Source: Pontivivens insulae
Lineage (GTDB): Bacteria > Pseudomonadota > Alphaproteobacteria > Rhodobacterales > Rhodobacteraceae
Length of the DNA stretch: 64,000 nucleotides
Assembly (NCBI RefSeq): GCF_900302495.1
Contig: NZ_OMKW01000003.1
Location: 1-64,000 of the forward strand
Direction of reading: 5' to 3'
The notes under the pieces were generated by a model. It was not told the DNA's origin. It searched no databases and worked only from the letters and a program-made list of their open reading frames with translations. Position numbers and translations under genes: made by a program. This document shows, piece by piece, positions 16,395 to 25,158 of the stretch; position 1 is the stretch's first letter, and every line of letters begins with the position of its first letter.

Positions 16395-17638
16395 AACAGG
16401 CTCAACTGCTGAGGTTTGGGCGCGAGTTGTGCGCGAAGGTGAAGGCTGTCCGTCAGGCCGCGCGGCTGCCAGTCCGTACAGGTAATGAATGGCTGAATCT
16501 TTCGAACGCTCTGCACAATCTTTCCCAGATCACCGAGCCTAAGCGCGCCGTGACGGCGCGCGCGGATGATCCGGTCGACGCCCCTGCTGCCCAATCCCGG
16601 AACTCGCAAAAGCATCTCACGATCTGCGCGATTGATGTCGACCGGAAACTTCTCACGCCGCTGCAACGCCCAGGCCAGCTTAGGGTCTACATCCAGATCG
16701 AGCATTCCGTTCCGCGCGCCCTCCATGATCTCCGACCGCTCGAAGCCATAGAAGCGCAACAACCAATCGGCCTGATAGAGCCGGTGTTCCCGCATCAAAG
16801 GAGGCCGGATCAACGGCAAATCCTTTGAGGCATCCGGGATAGGTGAAAAGGCGGAGTAATAGACCCGTTTCAACTTATAGCCAGAATAGAGGGTCGTCGA
16901 CGTCTTGAGGATCGCACCGTCATCCGTATCGTCAGCGCCCACAATCATCTGAGTGGACTGACCGCCCGGTGCGAAACGCGGGGGACGCTTGCGATTGCGC
17001 CGCACATCCTGGCGGCTGGGTCGGGCGGCCTCCAAATGTCCTTTGACATCCGCCATCGCCTTGCGAATGCGATTTCCCGATTTTTCGGGGGCGTAGTCTT
17101 CAATCGACCGGTCTGTCGGCAACTCGATATTGATGCTCATTCGGTCGGCATAGCGTCCGGCGGCCTCGATCAATTCAGGAGAAGCCTCAGGGATGGTCTT
17201 CAGGTGGATATAGCCGCCAAAGCGATGCTCAACACGCAATCTGCGCGCAATCTCTACCATCTGTTCCATCGTGTAGTCGGAATTGCGGATAATGCCGGAC
17301 GACAGAAACAAACCTTCGATATAGTTCCGCTTATAGAAGTCGAGCGTCAGCTTCACGACCTCATCCACACTGAACCGCGCACGCGCAACATTGGAACTGA
17401 CGCGGTTCACGCAATACCGACAATCATAGATGCAGAAATTCGTCATCAGGATCTTCAACAGGCTGATACAGCGCCCGTCCGGCGCGTAGCTGTGACAAAT
17501 TCCCGACCCTGTGGTCGATCCAATCCCGCCGGTTGCGCGTGAGTTTCGCTTGACCGAGCCCGAGGACGCGCACGATGCGTCGTATTTCGCCGCATCCGCA
17601 AGAATCTCCAGTTTTTCAATCGTATCTCGCTTAGCCAT
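16391..17638 (-). CDS. Putative DNA repair radical SAM protein (TIGR03916 type)
   Basis: The 415-residue protein has a radical SAM cluster motif CIYDCRYC near residue 70 and a helix-hairpin-helix DNA-binding segment (LLRVPGLGSRGVDRIIRARR) near residue 350. The family co-occurs with UdgX and is predicted to modify or repair DNA. Chemistry and lesion are not known. The start at 17638 gives the conserved MAKRDTIEKLEILADAAKYD; an earlier in-frame start would run through the LexA box. No binding site precedes this ATG and the operator lies only five bases upstream, so the transcript may have a very short leader. Confidence 0.88.
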   Translation of the reverse strand: MAKRDTIEKLEILADAAKYDASCASSGSVKRNSRATGGIGSTTGSGICHSYAPDGRCISLLKILMTNFCIYDCRYCVNRVSSNVARARFSVDEVVKLTLDFYKRNYIEGLFLSSGIIRNSDYTMEQMVEIARRLRVEHRFGGYIHLKTIPEASPELIEAAGRYADRMSINIELPTDRSIEDYAPEKSGNRIRKAMADVKGHLEAARPSRQDVRRNRKRPPRFAPGGQSTQMIVGADDTDDGAILKTSTTLYSGYKLKRVYYSAFSPIPDASKDLPLIRPPLMREHRLYQADWLLRFYGFERSEIMEGARNGMLDLDVDPKLAWALQRREKFPVDINRADREMLLRVPGLGSRGVDRIIRARRHGALRLGDLGKIVQSVRKIQPFITCTDWQPRGLTDSLHLRAQLAPKPQQLSLF

Positions 17639-17643
17639 GATTG

Positions 17644-17658
17644 GAACATTAATAGAAC
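17644..17658 (-). promoter_or_regulatory. LexA operator (SOS box)
   Basis: On the minus strand the bases read GTTC-TATTAAT-GTTC, an exact match to the alphaproteobacterial LexA box GTTC-N7-GTTC. It lies five bases before the radical SAM start. A possible promoter, TTGTCG then TACATC with 17 bases between, lies just upstream. Confidence 0.8.
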
Positions 17659-17792
17659 ATTCTGATGTATGCCAGTGGTGAGAGTGCGACAAACCGACGG
17701 GCACGGTGTAGTTTGCAACTGTCAATCAAACAGTCACTTTGACGTCGTCCCATCGATAGGCCACTGTGAAAGAAACAAAATCGGGGAAGATC

Positions 17793-18809
17793 ATGAAGCT
17801 GGCGACGCTGCGCGACGGAACACGGGATGGGCGTCTGGTCGTCGTCTCAAATGATCTGACCCGCTGCACGGACGCAACACGAATTGCGCCCTCGCTGCAA
17901 GCGGCGCTGGACGAGTGGGATCGGATAGCACCCGATCTTGCCGCCTTGGGCAGATCCGTCGAAACAGGATCTGTCCCGGTTGAGCGTTTTCATGAGCGGA
18001 GTGCGATGGCACCCCTACCCCGCGCCTATCAATGGCTTGATGGGTCAGCTTATCTCAATCATGTCGAATTGGTGCGCAAGGCCCGTGGGGCAGAGATGCC
18101 GCAAAGCTTCTACACTGATCCTCTGATGTATCAGGGTATGTCTGATGGCTTCCTTGGCGCCCGTGATGCGCTGACCGGGCATGAAGACTGGGGCATTGAC
18201 TTCGAGGGGGAAGTCGCCGTCATCACCGGTGACGTGCCCATGGGCTGCTCGCAGGCGGATGCATTGCGCCACATTCGCCTCGTGGTTCTCATCAATGATG
18301 TCAGCCTGCGCAATCTGATCCCAGCTGAATTGGGCAAGGGCTTCGGCTTTGTTCAGTCAAAGCCAGCATGCGCCGTCAGCCCGGTTGCGGTAACGCCAGA
18401 GGCACTCGGTGACGCCTGGACCGATGGGAAACTTTCAGGACCATTGCTCTGTGACCTGAATGGGGAACCGTTCGGCCGTGCCGATGCCGGGCAAGAAATG
18501 AGTTTCCACTTCGGTGAATTGATTGCCCATGCGGCAAAGACACGCAGTCTGTCTGCCGGGACGATCATCGGGTCCGGCACTGTCTCCAACAAACTCAACG
18601 GCGGACCGGGAAAGCCAGTTGCACAGGGCGGCGCAGGCTATTCCTGCATCGCTGAAATGCGCATGATCGAACAAATCGCTGATGGCAAAGCTGCCACACC
18701 CTTTCTCAGCGATGGTGACATCGTGCGCATCGAAATGAAGGATGACGAAGGCCATTCCATCTTCGGTGCCATCGAGCAGGTCGTGGAAGCCGAAAGCAGC
18801 GAAGACTAA
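17793..18809 (+). CDS. Fumarylacetoacetate hydrolase family protein
   Basis: The 338-residue protein has an FAH-type N-terminal domain (MKLATLRDGTRDGRLVVVS) and the catalytic FAH fold. Acidic metal ligands are expected in the segment EDWGIDFEGEVAVITGDV, and GSGTVSNKL is another conserved stretch. Members cleave C-C bonds in acylpyruvates or decarboxylate related compounds. The substrate here is unclear, as no tyrosine or homogentisate genes are near. The ATG at 17793 follows GGGGAAG. It converges on phzF with a four-base overlap at the 3' ends. Confidence 0.85.
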   Translation: MKLATLRDGTRDGRLVVVSNDLTRCTDATRIAPSLQAALDEWDRIAPDLAALGRSVETGSVPVERFHERSAMAPLPRAYQWLDGSAYLNHVELVRKARGAEMPQSFYTDPLMYQGMSDGFLGARDALTGHEDWGIDFEGEVAVITGDVPMGCSQADALRHIRLVVLINDVSLRNLIPAELGKGFGFVQSKPACAVSPVAVTPEALGDAWTDGKLSGPLLCDLNGEPFGRADAGQEMSFHFGELIAHAAKTRSLSAGTIIGSGTVSNKLNGGPGKPVAQGGAGYSCIAEMRMIEQIADGKAATPFLSDGDIVRIEMKDDEGHSIFGAIEQVVEAESSED

Positions 18810-19669
18810 AGGCGCAGCACTCCGCTCATCAGGACGTGTGCCTGACCTGCCACGCGAACACCCTTTATCACATCTCTCGTTCCGATCAGGCCGACCTTCG
18901 CACGCCCCGGGCGTCCCATATCGTCGCCCTGTGCCGCAACATAATCTGGGCCGTCAAGATGCCCGCGCGCCCACAGATAGGATGCGGCGCATCCTGTCGC
19001 GGACCCGGTGAACGCATCCGCAGGCGGGCCCGGCGGCGGTAGGAGCAGCCGAGCCATCGTGCCCTCGGTCGTCAAGGAAACGAGGTATGGTTCAATCATA
19101 TTACCCGCTTCGCCCAGCTTTTCTTGCCATGCACGAAGCTTGCGCACATCGAGTTCAGCCTGTCCGAGAGCGTCTTGCGAAACCAGCGTGATACAAAAGC
19201 TGGACCCTGTTGAGACCATCTGAGGCTCATCCAGCAGATCAGAGGCTCTCAGCCCAAAGATCGCTGCGATCTCAGCCCTATCATGCTCTTCCATAAATGA
19301 AGGCGCGGCTTGAACCATTTCGATCCACCCAGCCTCATCAATGCTGATCGGCAATACGCCTGAGCCGACTTCGAGCGTGAACTCACAGGCTCCTTCAGGA
19401 ATCATACCTCGATGCCGCAAGGATGCCACTGTGGCCACGGTCGGATGGCCTGCCATCAAGATTTCGCGATGATGCAGATAATAACGGGCCCCGAAATCCG
19501 CCTGTGTCGACGGGACAACGAAGGCGCATTCGGTCAGGCCGGTTTCTTTGGTGAAGGCCAATCGCGTTTCAACGTCGAGGGCAGCTGCATCATGCACGAC
19601 AGCACAACCATTCCCGCTCAATGGACGATCGGTAAACGCATCAACCCAATCACACCGATGTTCGGACAT
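18806..19669 (-). CDS. PhzF family isomerase-like protein
   Basis: The 287-residue protein has the two-lobed diaminopimelate-epimerase-like fold of the PhzF family. The N-terminal motif DAFTDRPLSGNGCAVV and the segment KETGLTECAFVV include the acidic residue that acts as catalyst in PhzF. No other phenazine gene is present, so a phenazine role is unlikely and the true substrate is unknown. The ATG at 19669 has a strong AGGAGGGTG site; a longer frame to 19720 lacks one. Confidence 0.85.
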   Translation of the reverse strand: MSEHRCDWVDAFTDRPLSGNGCAVVHDAAALDVETRLAFTKETGLTECAFVVPSTQADFGARYYLHHREILMAGHPTVATVASLRHRGMIPEGACEFTLEVGSGVLPISIDEAGWIEMVQAAPSFMEEHDRAEIAAIFGLRASDLLDEPQMVSTGSSFCITLVSQDALGQAELDVRKLRAWQEKLGEAGNMIEPYLVSLTTEGTMARLLLPPPGPPADAFTGSATGCAASYLWARGHLDGPDYVAAQGDDMGRPGRAKVGLIGTRDVIKGVRVAGQAHVLMSGVLRL

Positions 19670-19712
19670 TTCACCCTCCTCAAACTGTGTCCAAGATGAC
19701 GAAGAATGCGAG

Positions 19713-19740
19713 CCGGGCACAACAGCTCCATTGTGCCCGG
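19713..19740. repeat. Perfect inverted repeat between phzF and holin genes
   Basis: CCGGGCACAA (19713-19722) and TTGTGCCCGG (19731-19740) form a ten-pair stem with an eight-base loop. No T tract follows on either strand. It could end or attenuate transcription from the lysis genes into phzF. Confidence 0.6.
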
Positions 19741-19747
19741 ATCAATT

Positions 19748-20269
19748 TCAGCGGGACTGACGCCACTCCGCGATCACCGCATTTGGTTCAATGATCCCGG
19801 TCGCGTCTGGGGGGTCTGCTGCCTGTGGTTGGCTCATCGCGCGCACGCTGGCTGCAACCTGGGCAACCGCTGCGGCGCTTGGCGGCGCGGCGCGGCGGTG
19901 ATGCAACTCCCGCGCCCCAAAATAGAAGCCCACCACAGCACCCATCAACCACCATAGCTGTTCAGGGATCAGGGCCAGCCCCTGCATCCGTGCCGCAAAC
20001 GCCACCGGCTGCCACATCGCAAAGCCAAACAGACCCATCGTTGCGAATGCCATCGCCGGTCGCGGAATCCTGTTAATGGCATCAACAATCGCATCAAACC
20101 GGGTTCGGTTCGATTGACCAAACTCGCTCTGATATTGGGCAAGAGCAGCTACATGTTCTGCGTGCTGATGAGCCGCCTCTGCGGTGCTGTTGGCGCGAAA
20201 CACTTCCGCGACACCTGCAACGGCGGTGCCAATTCCACGGGCGGCAGACCCAACTCCGATCAGCCCCAT
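19748..20269 (-). CDS. 3TM-type phage-like holin
   Basis: The 173-residue protein matches the holin family called 3TMs. A central hydrophobic block (MAFATMGLFGFAMWQPVAF, then PEQLWWLMGAVVGFYFGARE) forms the membrane part, and the amphipathic N-terminal segment starts MGLIGVGSAARGIGTAVAG. Holins open the inner membrane so that the partner lysin can reach peptidoglycan. It overlaps the muramidase gene by ten bases. No phage structural gene is near, so this is a stand-alone lysis cassette. The Ala/Pro-rich C-terminal tail is probably disordered. Confidence 0.82.
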   Translation of the reverse strand: MGLIGVGSAARGIGTAVAGVAEVFRANSTAEAAHQHAEHVAALAQYQSEFGQSNRTRFDAIVDAINRIPRPAMAFATMGLFGFAMWQPVAFAARMQGLALIPEQLWWLMGAVVGFYFGARELHHRRAAPPSAAAVAQVAASVRAMSQPQAADPPDATGIIEPNAVIAEWRQSR

Positions 20270-20874
20270 GCCGCCACCCGCGCCCTGTGTTGTGCGTCAG
20301 AAAGGTGCCAACGCGGTGCAATGAACTCCTCAGCACGGCGGATCCACCCGCCCTTGGAGCCATCGCGTGCGCGCGCAAATCGGCGACTGGCCGGCCTGCG
20401 ATCCGCGAGGCGGTAATAGTAATTGCGACGCTCGACCCCATAGGCGTCAACGAGGCGAGCAACACCAACGTCATCGGCAATGCGATGTGTCGCAGCAAGG
20501 GTTAGGGGACCGAGCGCACCATCTACCGCGAGATCAGCACCAAACCCATTCAGCACCCGTTGAAGCAGCCGTATCGACTGCCCGCCCGCATTCACGTTCA
20601 TATCAAAAACAGTCGGTTGCAGGGGCGTTGGTAAGCGCCCCAAACCGGATCGTTCAAAATATTCAGCCCGGAAGATGGCGCTGGCCCGCTCCATGCTGAG
20701 CGCGCGCACGTCCTCCTCATCCACATGGCCATCCGCATTCAAATCAAGGCCGAGGCGGCGCATCGTGTGTATGGTGACACCGTAATTGGTTGCGCCGCCT
20801 GGATCAGCAGGGTCGTTCACAAACCCACCTTCGCGGCGCAAAACATCCACAATCATTTCGTCGATTCTGTCCAT
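20260..20874 (-). CDS. Holin-associated N-acetylmuramidase (GH108-type endolysin)
   Basis: The 204-residue protein has a glycoside hydrolase 108 domain, with the catalytic glutamate in REGGFVNDPADPGGATNYGVT (first 16 residues matter most), and a C-terminal peptidoglycan-binding segment. An inserted stretch DLNADGHVDEEDV resembles a calcium-binding loop. There is no signal peptide, so export depends on the holin encoded next. The ATG at 20874 is preferred over one five codons upstream. In Rhodobacter capsulatus an endolysin-holin pair apart from the main cluster releases gene transfer agent particles; this cassette may be its counterpart. Confidence 0.85.
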   Translation of the reverse strand: MDRIDEMIVDVLRREGGFVNDPADPGGATNYGVTIHTMRRLGLDLNADGHVDEEDVRALSMERASAIFRAEYFERSGLGRLPTPLQPTVFDMNVNAGGQSIRLLQRVLNGFGADLAVDGALGPLTLAATHRIADDVGVARLVDAYGVERRNYYYRLADRRPASRRFARARDGSKGGWIRRAEEFIAPRWHLSDAQHRARVAAWG

Positions 20875-20948
20875 GAATCGCCCTTCCATTAACTTTATTG
20901 AAAGGGCTCAGAATCGGCCGATCATATTGAGATGTCGTTAACTATTGG

Positions 20949-21383
20949 TCAGTTTGTCAGCTCGATCCCGCGTTCCGCGAATGCATCCGTAAGTTCCGCG
21001 GGCCGATACTCTTCGTCATGCTTTGCCAAAACCTCATCTGCGACGAACAGATCGCCCTCCAGATGGCCTGTCACGATTGTATCAGCGCCCTCATCGAACA
21101 GATCGGGGACGATTCCGGTGTAGGTCACGCGGATATCGTGCTGGGTGTCTGTAACGGTAAAGAAATGAACGTCGCCACGCTCCCACGACCCTTCCTTGAC
21201 CAAACCACCCAATCGGATTGTCTGGCCCGCGCGTGGAGGTGTTTCGACAATCTCTGATGGCAGCCGGAAGAACTGTCCACCCTGGCCAATGCCGATAATG
21301 ATGAAGACCGTTGATGCGGCGAGCAGCACCAGCCCCAAGATGACGAGGCGAACTCTGCGCGCCTTGCGCGGTGTCATGCTCAT
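20949..21383 (-). CDS. ccmE: Cytochrome c maturation haem chaperone CcmE
   Basis: The 144-residue periplasmic protein is anchored by one N-terminal helix ([20 protein letters not shown]). CcmE binds haem covalently through a histidine and hands it to the CcmFH ligase. The haem-binding motif HxxxY is present in [10 protein letters not shown] near residue 124. It shares a four-base overlap with argC upstream, an arrangement with no obvious functional logic. Other ccm genes are not in the window. Confidence 0.95.
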   Translation of the reverse strand: MSMTPRKARRVRLVILGLVLLAASTVFIIIGIGQGGQFFRLPSEIVETPPRAGQTIRLGGLVKEGSWERGDVHFFTVTDTQHDIRVTYTGIVPDLFDEGADTIVTGHLEGDLFVADEVLAKHDEEYRPAELTDAFAERGIELTN

Positions 21384-22405
21384 GGGAACATCGGAGCCAT
21401 CATCAAGCCCTCCGTCTCTGGCAGTCCAAGCATCAGGTTGGCGTTTTGCAATGCTTGCCCCGACGATCCCTTGTTCAGATTGTCGAGTGCCGAGAACACG
21501 CGCACGCGTCCGGGCTTGCGATCAGCCACAACGCCCAGATGCACGAAGTTGGACCCCCTGACGTGACGCGTTGCAGGTGCCTCGCCCATTGGCAGGACCA
21601 CGCAGAACGGCTCGTCTGCATAGCGTTCAACCAACGCGGCATGGATTGCATCTGCATCACCGCGCACATGACCTGTGCACAGGATTCCGCGATTGGCGGG
21701 CATAAGATGCGGGGTGAAGACGACCTCTACCTTTTGCCCGGCCGCCTTCGAGAATTCCTGATCAAATTCCGATGTGTGCCGGTGCACCGGCAATCCGTAT
21801 GGGTGCGTCCCCTCGCTTACTTCTGAGTGCAGCATCGCTTCCTTCGCCGCACGCCCGGCACCAGAAACACCGCAAACCATGTCGAGAATGATCTCATCAG
21901 GATCAATGACGCCGGCGCTCAACAAAGGCAGCATTCCGAACATACCCGTCGCGGCGTTGCAGCCAGTTCCGGCAACCAGCCGCGCGTTCTTGATCTCATC
22001 TCGATAAAACTCGCTCAGCCCGTAGACCGCCTCATCTTGCAGATGCAGAGCGCGATGCGCATCGCCGTACCATTTTTCATAGACAGCGGGATCGCGCAGC
22101 CGAAACCCGGCGGACAGGTCGATCACCTTCACATGGTCGGGCAGCGCCGCCACAACTTCCTGCGAGGTGCCGTGCGGCAGAGCCGCAAAGGCGAGGTCGA
22201 TCCCGCTCCAATCTACCTCGTCGACCTTAACCAGCGTCGGCAGGTCGAGGTGGCGCAGATGCGGGAAAACAGAAGCAATCGTTTGACCGGCCTTTCGGTC
22301 TGCGCAAAGCGCACCAATTCGGAGGCCCGGATGCGTCGCGATCAGGCGGATCAATTCCGCTCCCGTATATCCGCTTGCACCGATAATGGCGACCGAATGG
22401 GTCAT
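21380..22405 (-). CDS. argC: N-acetyl-gamma-glutamyl-phosphate reductase
   Basis: The 341-residue enzyme carries out the third step of arginine synthesis, reducing N-acetylglutamyl phosphate with NADPH. The nucleotide-binding start reads [17 protein letters not shown] and the catalytic cysteine lies in [11 protein letters not shown]. The ATG at 22405 has AAAGGAGATGG upstream; the frame continues to 22462 without a site. It overlaps ccmE by four bases. Confidence 0.96.
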   Translation of the reverse strand: MTHSVAIIGASGYTGAELIRLIATHPGLRIGALCADRKAGQTIASVFPHLRHLDLPTLVKVDEVDWSGIDLAFAALPHGTSQEVVAALPDHVKVIDLSAGFRLRDPAVYEKWYGDAHRALHLQDEAVYGLSEFYRDEIKNARLVAGTGCNAATGMFGMLPLLSAGVIDPDEIILDMVCGVSGAGRAAKEAMLHSEVSEGTHPYGLPVHRHTSEFDQEFSKAAGQKVEVVFTPHLMPANRGILCTGHVRGDADAIHAALVERYADEPFCVVLPMGEAPATRHVRGSNFVHLGVVADRKPGRVRVFSALDNLNKGSSGQALQNANLMLGLPETEGLMMAPMFP

Positions 22406-22462
22406 TGCTCCATCTCCTTTGATCAATGGGGTTGATCTAGGCGATGAAACGGCTCGTTGCAA

Positions 22463-23350
22463 TCAGCGCTTATGCTGTTCTTCGAACTCGTATCCGTAAG
22501 CGTAGGGATCAATCGGATCCGGGGAGAGCGAATAGGTTTGGGCGCGCAACCACTCCATCAGCACCGTGGGATCGTTCGCATAGGGTCTGATCTGGTCAGG
22601 CAGGATCGGTTGGCCAAGTGCGATCGGAACTTTTCGACCAACCCGCGCCTTGAACTCAGAGATCAGCAGCGCCATTCGCAAGGTATAGTGCAGCCTGCTC
22701 GCCCGCTGAAAGCGCCGTGAATTGGCCCCATGAAAATAAAGCGGCACAACCGTGGCCCCACTCTTCACAATCATCTTTGCCGTGAAGTTTCGCCAACGCG
22801 GATCAAGCGGCATCGCATCATCGTCGGTCGATGTTGAGACCGTGCCCCCCGGGAAAATCCCGATACATCCGCCCTGCTTGAGGTAGGAAATCGCCGCCTT
22901 GCGCGTGTCCATATTGAGCCGCTGCGCTTCTTTTGTGGGATCAAAGCTGATGGGCAATATGATGCGATTAATCTCTTCTGCTTTGTTGAAAACCTTGTGA
23001 GCCACGATGCGGAAATCCTGCCGCGTTTCACGCAGAACATGACCCAGGACCAATCCGTCCAAAATGCCGAACGGATGGTTCGAGACCACGACCAGTGGCC
23101 CGTCGCGGGGAATATCGGCCAGATCACCTGCCAAAATGTCGAGGTCCAACCCATAGCGCTGCAACATCACCGCCCAGAAGTCATGACCCTGGGCGACTTG
23201 TTGTTCATAGTCACGGGCAAGCCGGATCAGGCGCGGACGACCGGTCAGATTCTCTACTGTTCGAATGACCGCGCGACCCGCGCGCGTCTGCGCTGAGTGA
23301 GCATAGGTGATTTCGCGTGCAACCTGCCTGGCTTGGCGTCTTGCGCCCAT
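22463..23350 (-). CDS. Lysophospholipid acyltransferase family protein
   Basis: The 295-residue protein has a PlsC-like acyltransferase domain. The active-site block reads VVSNHPFGILDGLVLG, with the histidine and aspartate spaced by five residues rather than the classic four, and the substrate-binding motif reads GIFPGGTVS. It probably acylates a lysophospholipid or an ornithine-type lipid; a role like that of OlsA or of haemolysin-type homologues is possible. It is followed by argC after a 57-base gap. Confidence 0.83.
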   Translation of the reverse strand: MGARRQARQVAREITYAHSAQTRAGRAVIRTVENLTGRPRLIRLARDYEQQVAQGHDFWAVMLQRYGLDLDILAGDLADIPRDGPLVVVSNHPFGILDGLVLGHVLRETRQDFRIVAHKVFNKAEEINRIILPISFDPTKEAQRLNMDTRKAAISYLKQGGCIGIFPGGTVSTSTDDDAMPLDPRWRNFTAKMIVKSGATVVPLYFHGANSRRFQRASRLHYTLRMALLISEFKARVGRKVPIALGQPILPDQIRPYANDPTVLMEWLRAQTYSLSPDPIDPYAYGYEFEEQHKR

Positions 23351-23476
23351 GTCCCGAACCCTCCCGATCCACGTTGCAGATATAGACTGACGAAATTCGC
23401 CTGCTCAAGCTACCAGTTGCCGCTGCGGCAACTCTGTACATCTCTGTGGCATCTTGGGCCCGCCGCCACCGTTGAA

Positions 23477-23511
23477 CAAAAAAAGAGCCGCACCCAGTAG
23501 GGTACGGCTCT
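23477..23511 (-). terminator. Terminator of rplM-rpsI
   Basis: On the minus strand AGAGCCG and CGGCTCT form the outer stem, with an inner CCC/GGG pairing, followed by a run of seven T residues. It lies 25 bases after the rpsI stop. Confidence 0.88.
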
Positions 23512-23535
23512 TCCCGAAAATCTGTAAGACTGCGA

Positions 23536-24057
23536 TCAGCGCTTGGAGAACTGGAAGCTCCGGCGTGCCTTGCGCTTACCGTATTTCTTACGCTCAACAA
23601 CACGGCTGTCACGTGTCAGGAAGCCTGCCGCTTTCAGCGCGGGGCGCAGGGACGGCTCGTAAAGCGACAGCGCCTTGGAGACACCGTGGCGCACAGCACC
23701 GGCCTGACCTGAGAGACCACCGCCTTTGACAGTTGCCATCACGTCAAACTCACCTTCGACGCCCGCAACGGAGAAAGGCTGACCCAGCAGCATTTGCAGC
23801 ACGGGGCGCGCGAAATACTCGTTCATCGGCTTGCCGTTGACGACGACGTTGCCTTTGCCCGGCTTCACCCAGACGCGTGCGATCGCGTCTTTACGCTTAC
23901 CCGTCGCGTAGGAGCGGCCATGCTCATCACGCACAGGCTCTTTCGGGGTTGCGGATTCGGTGATCGCGTCCTGCTCGGATGCGTCCAGACCCAGCGCGGT
24001 GGTCTCACCGGCGACGGCGTCTTTCAGGCCGTCGAGCGATTTGATTTCATCAGCCAT
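23536..24057 (-). CDS. rpsI: 30S ribosomal protein S9
   Basis: The 173-residue protein carries the usual S9 core from about residue 45 ([18 protein letters not shown]) to the end [14 protein letters not shown], whose lysine/arginine tail reaches the decoding centre. An acidic N-terminal extension of about 45 residues is added, as in other alphaproteobacteria. The ATG at 24057 has GGAG at good spacing; the ATG at 24063 is too close to it. It follows rplM by two bases. Confidence 0.97.
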   Translation of the reverse strand: MADEIKSLDGLKDAVAGETTALGLDASEQDAITESATPKEPVRDEHGRSYATGKRKDAIARVWVKPGKGNVVVNGKPMNEYFARPVLQMLLGQPFSVAGVEGEFDVMATVKGGGLSGQAGAVRHGVSKALSLYEPSLRPALKAAGFLTRDSRVVERKKYGKRKARRSFQFSKR

Positions 24058-24059
24058 CT

Positions 24060-24524
24060 TCATGCGCTCCGGGTGTTTTTCTTGTTCATGGACTTCACAT
24101 CCAAAACAGTCGGGTTCTGTGCTTCATGTGGGTGCTCGGCACCAGCATAGACGCGAAGGTTTGTCATCTGCTGGCGGGACAGCGGACCGCCGGGCAGCAT
24201 GCGCTGCACTGCTTTGGTCACAACACGCTCAGGGAACTGACCCTCGAGCAGCTGCTCAGCCGTGCGGGACTTGATGCCGCCCGGATGGCCGGTGTGCCAG
24301 TAATAGGTCTTGTCCGCGCGCTTGTTGCCGGTCAACTGAACCTTGTCCGCATTGATGATGATGACATTGTCACCCATGTCCATGTGCGGTGTGAAAGACG
24401 CCTTGTGCTTGCCGCGCAGACGCATGGCCACGAGAGAGGCAAGACGGCCCAGAACAACGCCTTCAGCGTCGATCAGGATCCAGCTCTTCTCGATATCGGC
24501 CGGTTTGGCAGAGTAGGTTTTCAT
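24060..24524 (-). CDS. rplM: 50S ribosomal protein L13
   Basis: The 154-residue L13 is complete, starting [20 protein letters not shown] and carrying the conserved [18 protein letters not shown]. It binds 23S rRNA early in large-subunit assembly. It heads the usual rplM-rpsI operon. A TTG at 24533 could add three residues, but the ATG at 24524 fits the family. Confidence 0.97.
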   Translation of the reverse strand: MKTYSAKPADIEKSWILIDAEGVVLGRLASLVAMRLRGKHKASFTPHMDMGDNVIIINADKVQLTGNKRADKTYYWHTGHPGGIKSRTAEQLLEGQFPERVVTKAVQRMLPGGPLSRQQMTNLRVYAGAEHPHEAQNPTVLDVKSMNKKNTRSA

Positions 24525-24589
24525 CTCTTGCAATCCGTATATCGGTTACCGTTGCCCCCAAAACGCAGGGCGCTCGGGTGGATGGCGTG

Positions 24590-24617
24590 GTTATACGGAT
24601 AATTACGACCACTTCAA
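24590..24617 (-). promoter_or_regulatory. Candidate rplM promoter
   Basis: On the minus strand TTGAAG (24612-24617) and TATAAC (24590-24595) are 16 bases apart, about 65 bases before rplM, in an AT-rich intergenic region. This is a consensus match only. Confidence 0.4.
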
Positions 24618-24664
24618 TCGCATTTCATCCCAATTTACCACATTATAACAGCAGCTTAGAATTA

Positions 24665-24680
24665 AGGTATTATAATACCT
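24665..24680. repeat. Perfect 16-base AT-rich palindrome
   Basis: AGGTATTATAATACCT is fully self-complementary and lies four bases beyond the stop of the thioesterase gene and about 50 bases upstream of the rplM promoter candidate. It could be an operator for a dimeric regulator acting on the ribosomal operon or a weak transcript end. Confidence 0.6.
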
Positions 24681-24683
24681 CAT

Positions 24684-25109
24684 CTATGACGCCTGTTTTG
24701 GAGGGATAGAATAGGTCAGCGATGCGCGCGCGACCGGTGCATCCATGCCGTCCGAGTAAAGCAACACGTCCCCAACCGCGAGCACACGACCAAGCTTATG
24801 GATCGTGACTTCAGCGATCAGATCTCCGGGCAAAGGTTTGCGCATAAAATCTATGGAGCAGTTCGTGGTGACAGTCAGCGCCTCGGGACCGATCATACCC
24901 AAAACACCAACATAAAAGGCACAGTCCACAGCGGTAAACATGGACGGCCCCGACACTGTACCACCGGGCCGTAAGTTATGCTCACCAATAAGCATCCGCA
25001 CCCGCGCTCCCATCGGTCGCATCTCCTCAACCTGAAAGGCGCCATCAATCTGTGGAAAGACTTTGGCGAGAAAGCCGGAGACCTCTTCCACATCCATCTT
25101 GAGTTCCAT
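24684..25109 (-). CDS. PaaI family hotdog-fold thioesterase
   Basis: The 141-residue protein has the single hotdog fold of PaaI-type acyl-CoA thioesterases. The core segment LRPGGTVSGPSMFTAVDCAFYVGVLG corresponds to the substrate-side helix and starts at about residue 40 (only its pattern is cited). It would hydrolyse an acyl- or aryl-CoA. The ATG at 25109 has GGGAGG upstream. It diverges from a crotonase-fold gene 49 bases away, a pairing that suggests a shared CoA substrate. Confidence 0.82.
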   Translation of the reverse strand: MELKMDVEEVSGFLAKVFPQIDGAFQVEEMRPMGARVRMLIGEHNLRPGGTVSGPSMFTAVDCAFYVGVLGMIGPEALTVTTNCSIDFMRKPLPGDLIAEVTIHKLGRVLAVGDVLLYSDGMDAPVARASLTYSIPPKQAS

Positions 25110-25158
25110 GCGCCCTCCCGTGCAGTGTTGATCGCGAGACTGACAAAGGACCGGCCGC

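Noticed and set aside
18806-19669. Phenazine biosynthesis locus
   Set aside because: Only a PhzF-family gene is present. Other phz genes are absent, and the family has many non-phenazine members.
19748-20874. Prophage remnant
   Set aside because: Apart from lysin and holin there is no phage gene, attachment site or composition change nearby, so a retained lysis module is likelier.
20875-20948. CtrA-type sites (TTAA-N7-TTAA) upstream of the lysin gene
   Set aside because: TTAA occurs at 20889 and 20938, but no pair has the right spacing, so CtrA control cannot be claimed from sequence.
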